The notes under the pieces are model-generated. The model was not told where the DNA came from, ran no database searches, and saw only the letters and a list, made by a program, of their open reading frames with translations. Positions 1-10,327 of a stretch of DNA of 64,000 nt are shown here, in pieces; positions within the stretch are counted from its first letter, which is position 1; each line of letters begins with the position of its first letter. This DNA is from Paramacrobiotus metropolitanus (taxonomy: Eukaryota > Tardigrada > Eutardigrada > Parachela > Macrobiotidae). Where the stretch lies: positions 1,584,766 to 1,648,765 of the forward strand of contig NW_026570237.1 in the NCBI RefSeq assembly GCF_019649055.1, read 5' to 3'. The position numbers were made by a program, and so were the translations under genes.

Positions 1-711
1 GCGTCGGCCTCGATTGCTGTAACAAAGACTCCATTGAGTGCATTCACACCCTTTGTGTGATTAAAGCGTGCCGCTATTGCTGCGGCAGAAACGTGAATGC
101 ACTGGGCAGATATGGGCCATCATGTGGCCGTCGCTCTACCTGCCGTTGCACTTATTTCTAAAATTTAAACTGAACTTTCAACATACAGGTCTACAGCATA
201 AGCGTAATCTCATGCATGAGTAAGAATCTAGCTTAATCACTAGCCCTACTTTCACTGCCTTCGAAACGACATGCGTGGTTTGAAAAGGACTGCCCGTAAC
301 ACAAAACGGCCTTTCTCCTCAAGGTTGACCTGAATTCCTATGAAAATTAGTTCTCTATCTAACTCCGTTTATTTTCAAGAAAACTTCCAAGCTGAAAACT
401 GCAAACGAACGGTGATTCAAGGGCTTCCGGTGCTTCAAGCAATTGCAACCACCCAGTGCGGCAGCGTAATGAGCAGTGACGTTTCTATATTACCAGTTTC
501 AAAAATTTTTAATCCTTTTCCTTCTTGATGTTTTTACGAAAAGTCTTCTTTCGGTCTTTCTGTTGTTTTTCGGTTAAAAAAAATTAAGGATTCTGAACTG
601 AAAACGCGAAACCCGACTGGCGGAAAGCCAACCTTCATGCCACACAAAAATCTTAACGTAGATCGAATGTAGATACAACTGAACAGTGCATCGAGTGCAA
701 GCAAACCTTAC
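1..711. other. TAF1 intron or flank, no gene seen
   Basis: This stretch lies just downstream (minus strand) of the splice donor that ends TAF1 exon 3. No reading frame here matches the part of TAF1 expected next, so I read it as intron running off the window edge. A short inverted repeat (GTGCATTCAC near 39 and GTGAATGCAC near 93) is the only structure seen. Confidence 0.4.
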
Positions 712-1339
712 CAATGCTGCGCTGGTCCGTATCGCCACGGCGGAATGGCCTCCACCGTCAATCTCTTGGGTTTCTCCGACTCCACACTCTCCATCGACAC
801 ATCCGCCATACTCTCCACCACCACCGGAAGTTCTGGCACCACCTCAATCGGCACCACCTTCGGAACGGGCTTCGGCAGACTGATCGGCCAGAACTCGTTA
901 CACAGCCGCTCCAACCGGGCCGCATCGTCTTCCTCCGCCGTTTCCTCCTCGACCGGCACCCCAGGGCTCAACAGTTCGCCCTTGCGGCGATAACTGGTCC
1001 AGCGCTTGGGCAGACTGGAGGGCCGACCGGGGCCGAACAATCGAGAGAAGCGCAGCACCACGTCCGGCTGGAATTCGGGGAAGATGTCGTTGATTTTGAT
1101 GTTAGCCAGTTCCGGGGGGAGCACGGACGCTAACGGCGTGTTGAGGGAGGACTTGGACGCGGACTGCTCCAGAATAGACGCCACGGCGACGGCCGTGGGG
1201 TCGGAGGTGTCCGCGGTGGACGGGGAGATGGGAAGGGGTACGCCATGGGGATCGTTCTCACATACTTTGTCCACGAGAGCGTGCACGGTGGCGCTGATGG
1301 GCTCATCGAACGCAGCATAGATATCACTCTCCGGGGAAG
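712..1339 (-). CDS. TAF1: TAF1, TFIID subunit 1, coding exon 3
   Basis: TAF1 is the scaffold subunit of the nuclear TFIID complex, which positions RNA polymerase II at promoters. This exon carries the family's conserved block IFPEFQPDVVLRFSRLFGPG (vertebrate TAF1 has a very similar FPEF...VLRF.RLFGPGK segment), followed by a basic stretch and, at the end, WRYGPAQHW, which matches the conserved WRYGPA.LW of TAF1. On the minus strand a TTATTTAG acceptor precedes the exon and a GTAAGG donor follows it at 711-706. The single G left by exon 2 joins the CT that starts this exon and keeps the frame. The intron to exon 2 (1340-1837) is AT-rich and shows nothing else. The HAT and bromodomain parts of TAF1 are outside the window. 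Confidence 0.88.
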
Positions 1340-1837
1340 CTAAATAACGCACATTCGTTGAAACAGACAAAACAGTATAATTACAAACAAACTATCCAAG
1401 AGAAGTTAATCTGCTGTTCAAATTTATCAAATTTACCACTGCGCATTCATGCATTTACCATTTATCAATTATTACCATTTAATTATACATTTTTAATTTA
1501 TCACTGCTCATTCATTTCAAGAAAATTATAGGAACTTTCCGAAGAAATTTCCGACTAAATTTTTTTATTAACATTCTTAACTGGTTTTTTTTTATTTACT
1601 GGGCGAACGCCGAACAACAACACCAGACAAAACAGATATTGCAGCGCGTAAGGGAAGATCATTATCGCCGATTCTTTACACAAAAGTACACAAAAGATCA
1701 TTATCGCCATTCTTTACTTTGATTCGCGTCAATGCGTTATTATGCAGTCAAACAATGGCTTAAATACTGGAATTGTACACAGAATCCGGAAATCGCATTT
1801 TCATTACGAAACTTTTGTTTTGATAATTGTATTGTAC

Positions 1838-2008
1838 CTGTAGACGATGCTGACGACAGTGGTACGCCATTATCCGTCGAAAGTGATTTGGTTTGTTGGG
1901 GAGATCTCACAGTCGCGTCGCCAGATCGCTCTTCGACAGCCACGTCGTCCGTATCGTAATAATCGACTGCATTCGGGGACGCAGAAACCAGTCCTTCGTC
2001 GTCCACAT
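1838..2008 (-). CDS. TAF1: TAF1 coding exon 2
   Basis: This 171-bp exon encodes an acidic segment with NAVDYYDTDDVAVEE, which lines up with the AVDYSDINEVAEDE segment after the N-terminal TBP-binding region of animal TAF1. The acceptor reads TGTTTTAG and the donor CAG/GTACAA. Joining to exon 1 creates a GAT codon across the junction and leaves the frame open. Such acidic N-terminal TAF1 segments act near the TBP-contacting domain; this exon has no separate catalytic function. Confidence 0.8.
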
Positions 2009-2284
2009 CTAAAACATTTAAGAATGTAGCACAATTATCACGCGCACTGATGTTTAGATTCAATTGCTGGCGAAAAGCTTCCATTTTGATTTACTAATTA
2101 GTATTATTCATGCGTAAAATTTAAACTGACTATCCTGATTCCAGACTTTAAGGTTTATAGAAAACAGGAAATTACTGACACCAGGATCGTTAAACTGAGT
2201 AAACAAAGGATCACCAACCGCTCATGCCAGCTCATCGAACAGGTTTTCGAAGGAATGTTCGTGGCTGTGATACAGTGTACGCAC

Positions 2285-2507
2285 CAGCTGCACGATCCTC
2301 GCCAGTGTCGTCGCGAATATCGTTGGCCAAGGAGTTCAACGTCCGACTGGATCTGACGAGACTCCCCAGATGCTGCTTGGCATCCGCATCCAGATAATCC
2401 CCCTCCAACTGCCCATCTTCATCGATATTGCCAAAGAGAATGTTGGCCAAGGAGAAGGGCTTGATGCTGCCCTCGTACTCGTCACTGTGATCATCGTCGA
2501 ACGACAT
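2285..2507 (-). CDS. TAF1: TAF1 coding exon 1 (start codon and TBP-binding region)
   Basis: Translation begins at ATG 2507. The segment PFSLANILFGNIDEDGQLEG (residues about 18-37) matches the TAND-type N-terminus of TAF1, which binds the concave face of TBP and restrains it in TFIID. The downstream LDADAKQHL corresponds to the family's LDDECKKHL. The chosen donor is GCAGCTG/GTGCGT at 2285/2284, because joining there to exon 2 keeps the conserved order. The open frame itself runs on to 2232 but loses similarity after the donor. The start codon lies inside a local tandem duplication (2489-2714). Confidence 0.85.
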
Positions 2508-2714
2508 CCTGCACTCGAGGACCCAGACGTCGCCGAATCAACCAGATAACATCCTCCACCGTATTAAACAAATAAACCAGAAACAGCACAACATGTGATC
2601 ATCGTCGAACGATATCCTGCACTCGAGGACCGAGAAGGCGCAGAATCAACCAGATAACAATGATAACATCCCCCACCGTATGAAATAAATAAACCAGAAG
2701 TAGCACAACAACAT
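2489..2714. repeat. Tandem duplication over the TAF1 start codon
   Basis: About 107 bp at 2489-2595 recurs at 2597-2714 with few differences, including one 11-bp gain (ACAATGATAAC type) in the second copy. The first copy contains the TAF1 ATG and first codons. In the upstream copy the same position reads ATA, so it cannot start translation. Confidence 0.8.
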
Positions 2715-3631
2715 GAACCGTCGGTAGCCAACCAGTAGGAACTTCCTACTAGGAAGTCGGCAGTTTTTACCTGTAATCAAGAATGAACGTTGCAGGATGC
2801 TGGATGTTTACTAGTGGGATCGCGGAACACTCTAGCAGTCTAGCAGAGCATTTACACTGTTACATCGCAATTTTCGTTTACACAACTCAACACGCGCCAT
2901 ACGATCCTAACTTTCATGCTGTTCGTACTCGTACTCATGTTAATGGCACGTTTGATTAATTATATAAAGAAATCTATAAAAACATATGGAAGTCCGATGA
3001 AACTTTGCTAATTTAAATATCAACGCTGTCAAAAATTCGATTGGAGAATTTGGAGCGATCAGAAGTCTGATGAGAGCAGACATATTATAATATGTCTGCT
3101 CTCGTCTGATTTCGCTGTCACTCGACAGTCGAGCGATCAGGTGGCGAGACGAGCTATGTGCTTGCAAAATGCAGTCGGCAGTAGAAGTATTGAATTTACT
3201 TCATAAGCGGGAGTTTTTATTGAAATACGAGTAAAAATAAATGAAGTTAACACGAGTACAGTACTCGTACTTAAAATACGAGTAAAAATCGTTTTAACAA
3301 GGGAGCAAAATAGGTTGGGCGGAGAGTTTACCCAAAGCTTCTGATTACTACTAGTACTATTACTACTACGAATACTCTACTTACAGTACATAATAGTTCA
3401 CAGTTAAAATTTAAACACTAAATAAATACAGCCAAAATTCCTATTTAAACACTAAATAAATACAGCCAAAATTCCTATCCTTCCGCAGGCAAAAAATAAT
3501 ACCGTAAAAATTGCTTAAGAAAGGTTGTAAAAATACACTTGCTCACGGTTAGGATAGAGTGAAAACAGTCATTACAAAGATAGCGCAGGGGTGCACTGTG
3601 AACGGCACGAACCTGTTTCCCCATCTAAACT
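2715..3631. other. Intergenic spacer between TAF1 and the TAF1C-like gene
   Basis: AT-rich DNA without a convincing gene. It holds a perfect 32-bp palindrome (3072-3103), several TACTCGTAC/CGAGTAC motifs at 2920-3290, and a 33-bp unit repeated twice in tandem at 3411-3443 and 3445-3477. The TAF1 promoter should lie here, but I see no element I can name. Confidence 0.5.
3072..3103. repeat. Perfect 32-bp palindrome
   Basis: Sixteen consecutive base pairs with no spacer, centred between 3087 and 3088 at TTATAA. It sits in the spacer upstream of TAF1. Confidence 0.9.
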
Positions 3632-4132
3632 CTAGTCGTCCGCACCGTCGGATTGCTCGTCGCCCGTATCCATTAGCACAGGACCCGCCGGTGGTCGCGA
3701 ACTTAGATGGAGAAGTCCCCTTGATCGCGGCAGCATCCACGCGTCATCGCCGCCCGCACCACCAGCCACATCCGGTGCAGAAGGATAGCACCGGAGCAGC
3801 AGCTTGTCCTTCGCCGTTTTCCGTACAATGATATCTGGATTTTGCTGCCAGGAGTGAATTTTTCGGCGGGCCGCTGCACTCGGCTGGCGCTGCTCGGGCC
3901 ACGCCTTGGAGCCGTAAGTGACCGATGCATCGGCCACCGAATCGGCTTGCTTGTCCAGCGTCGAATTCCGGTACGACTGAACAAAGATATCACCCAATGC
4001 CGTCTGCATCACGACACTGAAACCGTCGCCATTGCCGTGCGGAATCCCGGTCATCCCGGTGAGCGGCCTCTTGAGACGCATGGCGGCCGCGGCAGTCTTG
4101 GCCTCATCGCATGCCGCACTAAGGAGCCCGAC
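3632..4132 (-). CDS. TAF1C: TAF1C-like, last exon
   Basis: This exon starts after a CTTGCAG acceptor and runs to a TAG at 3632. Its first part contains RPLTGMTGIPHGNGDGFSVV followed by MQTALGDIFVQ. This aligns in order and spacing with the TAF1C segment that ends LVLFQLSAAGDVFYQQL in vertebrates. TAF1C is a subunit of SL1/TIF-IB, the TBP complex that recruits RNA polymerase I to rDNA promoters in the nucleolus. The tail is low-complexity and shorter than the vertebrate C-terminus. The 63-bp intron to the previous exon is in phase 0 on both sides. The assignment rests on remembered family sequence, not a search. Confidence 0.55.
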   Translation of the reverse strand, partial: VGLLSAACDEAKTAAAAMRLKRPLTGMTGIPHGNGDGFSVVMQTALGDIFVQSYRNSTLDKQADSVADASVTYGSKAWPEQRQPSAAARRKIHSWQQNPDIIVRKTAKDKLLLRCYPSAPDVAGGAGGDDAWMLPRSRGLLHLSSRPPAGPVLMDTGDEQSDGADD

Positions 4133-4195
4133 CTGCAAGACAAACGACATCTGTGAACCACCTTCGGCGAACGGTGTAGCTAATCAAAGGCATAC

Positions 4196-4466
4196 CGCAT
4201 TGCGTGGCGGAGTAATGCAGAAGGGCAGTGATGCCAGTGCCAGTGGACCAGTAACTCGTTGAGACGGCGTCAGTTCGTAACCGGCACATGCCTGCCCCAT
4301 TTGCGAAGCGGTCAGGACGACGTCGCTGCTCGCGGTGGCCTGGACTATTAAATCCAGGAACAGGGTGTGGCTGGGTACCGGCGAGGGATGGCGCAGGACT
4401 GCGCGCTTCATGTGCCTCTGATCCACTATGCAGATTTCTCTTGTGGAAGCAATAAGGTGGTAGAAG
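4196..4466 (-). CDS. TAF1C: TAF1C-like exon
   Basis: The acceptor is CTCCCGCAG and the donor GCG/GTATGC. The exon encodes FYHLIASTREICIVDQRHMK and then a PSPVPSHTLFLDLI stretch. This matches the vertebrate TAF1C region with LHLV...LYLVDERLP and GLPSPLLLARLL, a beta-propeller-like blade. It is in phase with the final exon. It does not join in phase to the WD-like exon at 10272-9884, so at least one small exon between 4.5 and 9.9 kb is probably missing from this model. Confidence 0.55.
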
Positions 4467-4632
4467 CTGCGGGAGTCTATAATACATCATCTCGTACATC
4501 ATCTCGTACATACTAATGTCGTAATAAAATCAGACGAGCTGTATAAAACAGTCACAGCTATTCTAAAAAAGTAACAGTTTTGCAGTACTAGTTACACAAA
4601 AGCATTGAAATCATACTGAGTCACTGACTGTA

Positions 4633-5368
4633 ATAAGGGATTTGGCCCGGTACATAGCAGATAGCACTGAATTCATATACATTGACGGGAATATTCGCTT
4701 TCGCGCACTTCCAGACACCTTTTTGTGTTGCTTTCTGACATTGTGTAGCCGGTTGATTTGTATGTATAGGTAACCTATAGGCGTGAAATCCGTTTTCGCG
4801 CGCAACATCCGGTTGCGGAGTTATGAGGGTAACAAAATTCCAAAAAGTTTGAATGCATTCAGGTGTACCAAAAGTCTCGTTATGAACCGATCCCTTTCGA
4901 ATTTTGCACGTAAATCGGTAAATGCACGTAACCATGTAGATCAGATCGTTCTTACATGGATCCAGACTCCCACGATTTTTTTCAAATTTTAAAATGAATT
5001 TAAAAATTTTTGAAATTCATTTTAAAATTTGAAAAACATGCTAGAACAGTGGATCGGTGTAAGAACGATCTCAATGGTTATGTGCATTTACGTGCAAAAT
5101 TTGAAAGGGATCGGTCCATAACGAAACTTTTGGTACACCTGAATGCATTTAAACTTTTTGGAATTTTGTTACCCTCATAACTCCGCAACCGGATGTTGCG
5201 CGCGAAAACGGATTTCACACCTACGTATACAATTCTTTTGGCTACAAAGTACCATAAAGCAATGCAAAAAAGCGGTTGGGCGTTTGGGAGTGCGCGACAG
5301 CGAAAGTTCCCGTGGATGTACTGTACTCGAATTTGGTCCTATGTACCGGGCCAAATCTTTTAAGGGGA
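4633..5368. mobile_element. Foldback element with long inverted-repeat arms
   Basis: Two arms of about 230 bp (4775-5005 and 5006-5229) are inverted copies meeting at an AT-rich centre. Both carry the same landmarks in mirror order: a GTTACCCTCATAACTCCGCA motif, a TTTTGGTACACCT motif and a TGCACGTAA motif. Weaker outer homology continues to GGCCCGGTACATAG at 4644 and its complement at 5340. No protein is encoded. It lies in the presumed intron of the TAF1C-like gene. Confidence 0.75.
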
Positions 5369-5513
5369 TCACTAGCAGTAGAAAGCGGGTTCGGGAAAAC
5401 GGGAATGGTTCGAAAACGATGGCCAGGTATGTGTTTTTCCAGCTTTGACTGAACGCAGAGAGGATTTAGCTACACAACGCTGTGGCGCGATCCTCTCTGG
5501 CCTGTGTCTAGAC
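5361..5513 (+). repeat. Inverted duplicate of an R2-like fragment end (left arm)
   Basis: About 150 bp here is an inverted copy of 7073-7225. It includes the coding words for WRDPLWPVSR of the retrotransposon fragment, in opposite orientation to the main fragment. Confidence 0.8.
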
Positions 5514-5522
5514 CGAACTATT

Positions 5523-5852
5523 CATGCAACAAGAAAAAACTTTGAAACCGAAAGTTGAATGAGGAAGTTTCTTTGTTAATGATGTAATGTACACTGTTGT
5601 GTGTGTTTTCTTCTGGAAAGCTTATATACCGAAACATGTGAAAGAAATTTTCAAAATGTTTCAAATGAAACGCAAAAAAAACACTTTTCGAAAAGAGTTT
5701 TTTGGAGTGCTATCTGTTGTGCAACACTGGAGTTTCGGCATATAAGCTTTCTAGAAGAAAACACGCCCAACGATGTACTCGTATATTACTTCATAAACAA
5801 AGAAACTTTCTCATTCAACTTTGAGTTTCAAAGTTTTTTCTCTGTTTGATGA
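5523..5852. mobile_element. Small foldback element (MITE-like)
   Basis: Arms 5524-5636 and 5732-5851 are inverted copies, with mirror landmarks AAAAAACTTTGAAAC / GTTTCAAAGTTTTTT and CTTATATACCGAAAC / GTTTCGGCATATAAG. The roughly 95-bp centre is AT-rich. It is non-coding and lies between the 3' end of an R2-like fragment and its inverted arm. Confidence 0.75.
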
Positions 5853-5874
5853 ATAATAAAGCTCTTTATTAATA

Positions 5875-7109
5875 ATCAACGCACAAATCAGGTGGAAGAA
5901 AAATAAACACATTACATTATTCACAACAGCAAAACTTCGTTTAAACTATCCATTCCATCCATGGTGCCAAGGATAGATGCTGCATTTCCGCGCTGAATTT
6001 CCAGCGATAGCCGTTGACGCAGAAATTCGTGCGATCGACGCTCTCCCCGTCTCCCGTATGCTGCTGCAGTTTTTTGCCCCACTCTTTCACAATGGCGATA
6101 GCCGACGGGCCCCATGGACCCAACGTCTCAAAGGCGATCGGAGAAAAAATGTAGCGCCCTTGCAGATAGGCATACAGTCTGGACTTCTTTTCTTCTGCTT
6201 GTACAGCAGCAGCACCTGCCGTAACCGACGTAGACTGAAGATGGGAAAGGGCCATTGTGTCGACGCATGTCACATCCCAGGCCAGGCACATCCCTCTTTT
6301 CCAGGCAAACGTTGTACAACCGTCTGGGCGTTGATCTGTTGTGGAGGACGTGCCGCGTGGTTCAAGCTTAGCTTGAATGCCAGCTGAAACACAAGCCCGA
6401 CACACGATACTGTTTAAACCTCCGTGTCGCGCATGTCTACCAGCCGAATAGCTCACGACAGCCCGTGGTGCCCGAGCTTGTCAACCAGTTTGTGGCATTT
6501 GGTGCAGTTATGCAGCTCGCAGATATCCGCTCCAAGACGCAGGCCAATTGAGATTTTCATCGTATCGTCGTGGAGGAGGCTGCCGATGTGGGCTGAGCGA
6601 AGCGCATTTAGCCAGATGCCGGCTTTCGGTCTTGACTGTGCGAGTAGGCGGGCTGTGTTAATCCGATCATGGCGAAACAAGTCCATTAAGACCTGACACA
6701 TTACAGAGCGGCACATTACAGAAGTCCAAACTGACACATTACAGAGCGGCAAGAACCACGTTTTTTGCAGCTTCCGGAATGCAACTTCTGGCATTTCCGA
6801 TTGCCGAGCCCTAGTTTTCCACAGCTGTACTGCTTCTGAAGCGTCCACTGCCGGATGATGGGGAAGCATCGATGATAACAAATCAAATGCGGAGCGAATC
6901 GAAACCAAGAAGGCTGGGAGTGATAATTCTTCCGCACGACGTATGCCAATACCTCCTCGACTAGCCGGAAGGGTCGCTTGTCGCCAGCATGGGTAGTCGT
7001 CATGGTTCACTCGAACGTTACTTAGCTCTTGAAAACATGAACGTATAGACTCATTCTTTGATGAATAGCTCAGTCTAGACACAGGCCAGAGAGGATCGCG
7101 CCACACCAT
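5875..7109 (-). pseudogene. R2-like non-LTR retrotransposon, RT C-terminus plus endonuclease, degraded copy
   Basis: Three overlapping minus frames (7109-6453, 6456-5941, 6115-5921) together spell one protein with two frameshifts, near 6455 and 6080. The order is an RT thumb-like region, a zinc knuckle of the C-X2-C-X8-H-X4-C type (CTKC...HHGLS then C across the first frameshift), then RPDG and WDVTCVDT. These form a PD-(D/E)XK restriction-like endonuclease core as in R2/CRE-type elements. The C-terminus ends NEVLLL, close to NEILLL in the satellite copies. An internal repeat (TGTCTAGT-like CAGTTTG/ACATTACAGAGCGGCA near 6700-6750) adds a short duplication. The copy is 5'-truncated and clearly older than the satellite copies. 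Confidence 0.8.
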
Positions 7110-7225
7110 TGTGTAGCTAAATCCTCTCTGCGTTCAGTCAGAGTTGTGAAAACACATATCTGCCATCGTTTTCAGACCATTCCCGTTTTCCCAAACCCGC
7201 TTTATACTGCTAGTGATCCCCTTAA
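7073..7225 (-). repeat. Inverted duplicate of an R2-like fragment end (right arm)
   Basis: This is the right partner of 5361-5513. In this orientation it is continuous with the main R2-like fragment to its left. Confidence 0.8.
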
Positions 7226-8114
7226 CCGGTATACCACTGCCTATGGCGATGCACAATCATGCATTTAATCAGTGAGAGCTATTCCTGTACTTATTATTAG
7301 ACAGGTTAACTGTTCCCGCACTTATTACGTACTGAAGTGATTTACTGCGTGACTTTCTGTTTCACCAATGTATACTTATGTAAAGAACCGCTTAAATAAC
7401 CCAATTAAAGATACAGTACTTCAACGAAATGCATTGCTTCTCGCACATTACAAGAAAAGAGTGGCCGTAGTTTTCGAACAAAAGTTTCAATTTTCGCTTA
7501 GGAGGACTGGCTTGAAGGCAAAACGAACATACAGTATTTCCTGCTTCTAATAACTTGATTTGACTAAATGAAACGAAAGAGAAAATGCTATCCACCGAAG
7601 ATAACGTTTACTGTAAAATCTGCCCTTTACAGCAGCAAACAACTCCACTTCGATTTCTCTATTATTTTTTCCCTACTGCTGATCGTACGACTTGCTTGTG
7701 AGTTGTTTTTTTCGCTCCTCTGCATTATTTGTTGAAAACTAACATTTGTTGAACTATGTAGAATAAACTACGTAAAATGCGTGGAAGATCCGTTCTTTTC
7801 CACTGCACCCGGTCCACTTTGCTGTGTTGCTTTTGGGTTTTTAAGAATATTTATCGATGTTCAAGCTTCATAAATTGTGATACGGGTACACAAGAAAACG
7901 TGAACGTGGACTGCAAACGGTGGTATGACAGTGATATACAACCGCGCCCGAAAACGTGGGCAAGTTTTCAAAAAAATTTTCAAATCAAGACTCCAGAGCA
8001 CAAAGCAGTCATACTGCAACGCGGGCAGCTTAAGCAACTGTAAAACCAAAACTGCTGGAAGCTAAGCGAGTCGGTCGTTTCCCGGATAGTTGTGAAAGTC
8101 CTTTATGACCTAAG
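7226..8114. other. Non-coding, no feature recognised
   Basis: AT-rich DNA with only short open frames and no clear repeats. It is probably intron of the TAF1C-like gene. Confidence 0.4.
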
Positions 8115-8116
8115 TA

Positions 8117-9237
8117 CAGGGTGCACACGCCAAGTTGTCACCATCACTTAAATTCATTTTTAAAAATTAGAAAAAGTTCACTTACTCCAGTTGAATTGTT
8201 TGTTTCTAGTACAGAATTTAATTCTGCGTTCACTGAAATTATTAGCTGACCGCTGGCTCTGAAACTGGCGTCAGAAACAAGGACCGAAGTGAGATCCCTG
8301 GTGGCGCATTTCTGGTCATTATACTCACCTTATCCGAAAACCAGGAAAACACTTTCTACTCTCGAAAATAGTTTAAACAAGCTCAGAACACATTAGGTAA
8401 GCGCTGGAAAAGTGAGCCAACGCAGTGGAACCATTACTTCATTTATAAAAAATTTTTGTTGGAGATTGTCAGGCTTTTACAATGCTATACGGTACGAGCG
8501 GCGAAGATTTTTTTGTAAATACATGGAACCTTTAGGTGTTCGGATGATCGTTAAAAATTATGCGGAGGGGATCATTCTAAACGATTCTAAAGTAAACAAG
8601 GATATATATCGCATTCCTGGTTTACTGTTAACCACCAACGAGCAGAAGAAAAAATCAACAAAGCGTTCGCCATACAAATTTATGTGCCCAATGGGGATTC
8701 GCTGGAACGGAATGAGCCGCTTTTACCTGCTCGATAGCAAACATTAAACTGATGCCACATATGTCCCTAATCATATTATGTATGTCAAAGATGAGTAGGG
8801 ATGACATCTCTTTTGTGTGGGGATCGCTAGAAGGGTGTCCACCCCCATTTTGGCGGTGCTTATTTCCAAGTCGCAGCTGTGACCTCCCGAGGGTTCGGAG
8901 AGAATCGGGTGATATACGTCCCGAGACAGTATTGAATGCTAAAAGGTTTTGCCATGTTACCGTTACCGATTAGCTAACGGATGACCTCGTTTTTTAAACG
9001 AATTTTGGGCGCAAGGAAGGCGACCACGGTAGACGGGTCGGGAGGTACTGCGAAGCAGGTGGCGTTCGAGTTTTCTGGCGTAACTTGTCAAAAAACGCTT
9101 ACTTATTGGCATTCTTAGATTTTGATGATGCAGAAGAGAAATTGTGATTATGGTAAAATTAAATAAAAATTCTAGAGTGTGCCGGAAATTTTTAATAAAT
9201 CAGCAAAATTTTGGTGACACTTGGCGTGTGCACCCTG
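8117..9237. mobile_element. Tc1/mariner-like DNA transposon, defective
   Basis: Terminal inverted repeats read CAGGGTGCACACGCCAAGT at 8117 and the complement ACTTGGCGTGTGCACCCTG ending at 9237, each flanked by TA (8115-8116 and 9238-9239). A TA target duplication and CAGGGTG ends are usual for Tc1/mariner elements. A plus frame at 8412-8747 (111 aa) has a GIRWNGMSRFYLLDS stretch faintly like the catalytic region of mariner transposases, but it is too short and unclear to call functional. The element is 1,121 bp. Confidence 0.75.
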
Positions 9238-9239
9238 TA

Positions 9240-9883
9240 ACTATTTAACCAAAAGATGAGGGATGACAGGACAGTAAGGCAAGAAATTATGATACGTGAT
9301 GAAAAGCACAAATGTGACCAAAGAATTACAACTCACTGGGGGCGAACGCCCACTCACGCACCCCGATGTTAAGGGGCAGTTATCGGGGGTAAACAATTTT
9401 TCGGTATCACTAGCATAAGAACCAACACGTGCAAACATGCTATTTTTACGGCCGTTATTATGGCCTGTTTTTGTGGCCTGTTCAACCTGCTCTTACTTAC
9501 TTATTATTAATTAATTCTATATTTTCGGTAAAAAATCGCCACTGCTCGTTGTCGCGGCTACTTTGTACTTACAAGAACATTGAAAATTGTACAGCTACCT
9601 AATTTCGGAAAACTTTTTTTTCGGAAAAGCTTCGTTTAGTTACTTTAAAATAATGAGAACAGACAAGTCTGTTCTGCTTCTAGTCCGCTTCTATGAAGCG
9701 GAGCTCAAAGTTGTGCAGAATATTTTTCAAAATAACTCAGCAGGAATTAAGCAATAAGCACATGGTTTTTGAATTTTAAAATATCTATGACACAAGCGGT
9801 CAGCAACGATCTGCCCAACCAGGGCTTTCTTAAATCAGCCTTCCCGCATTCATCGAAATGCGCGCACCAGTGCTTTCGCTTAC
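9240..9883. other. Intron sequence, nothing recognised
   Basis: AT-rich, no gene. A short palindrome AACAGACAAGTCTGTT lies near 9658. Confidence 0.4.
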
Positions 9884-10272
9884 CAGGAAATGTCCGCCCG
9901 GCTACAATGTCGTTCTCCAGATGCGTAGCAGTCAGCGGATCCCCGTAGCAGTCACTTCGTGCAAGGACGCCGATCGAAGCATAACCGCGCGCCCTAATAT
10001 CCCACAACTGTACGCAGCGATGAGTTAGGACTACCGCTTGTCTGCCGCCGCTACCGAAGTAGCAACCATGCCAGCCGTGTCGCAGAGGGGATATCACAGC
10101 GGAGCCCGGCGTGGACCTGGTGATTTCGCAGATCGGAACATCAACAGGGCTGTTGACATTCCACAGGCACACGCTGCCGTCTTGCGCGCTCGTCAACACT
10201 TCGCCCCGTTGGTAAGGGCTCAGCCGCATATGAGAGAATACGCCACGGGCGCGCTTAATCCTTAGTTCTATC
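9884..10272 (-). CDS. TAF1C: TAF1C-like, WD-type exon
   Basis: The exon lies between a CTGCAG acceptor and a strong CTG/GTAAGC donor. It encodes HMRLSPYQRGEVLTSAQDGS followed by VCLWNV, then HRCVQLWDIR, two WD-like blades. Vertebrate TAF1C has the same order: [21 protein letters not shown], a tryptophan-containing linker, then a second blade. Here the linker HGWHGCYF sits at the same place. Other WD-repeat proteins could look similar; the surrounding exons on the same strand favour TAF1C. Confidence 0.5.
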
Positions 10273-10327
10273 CTGCAGATTTTCAATTATTGTAATACAA
10301 CTTTTCTGGTAAACTGCAATTTAATAA

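Noticed and set aside
3632-4511. Alternative minus frame 4511-4119 (130 codons) as the real gene
   Set aside because: It ignores good splice sites and shows no similarity, while the spliced frame fits TAF1C in order.
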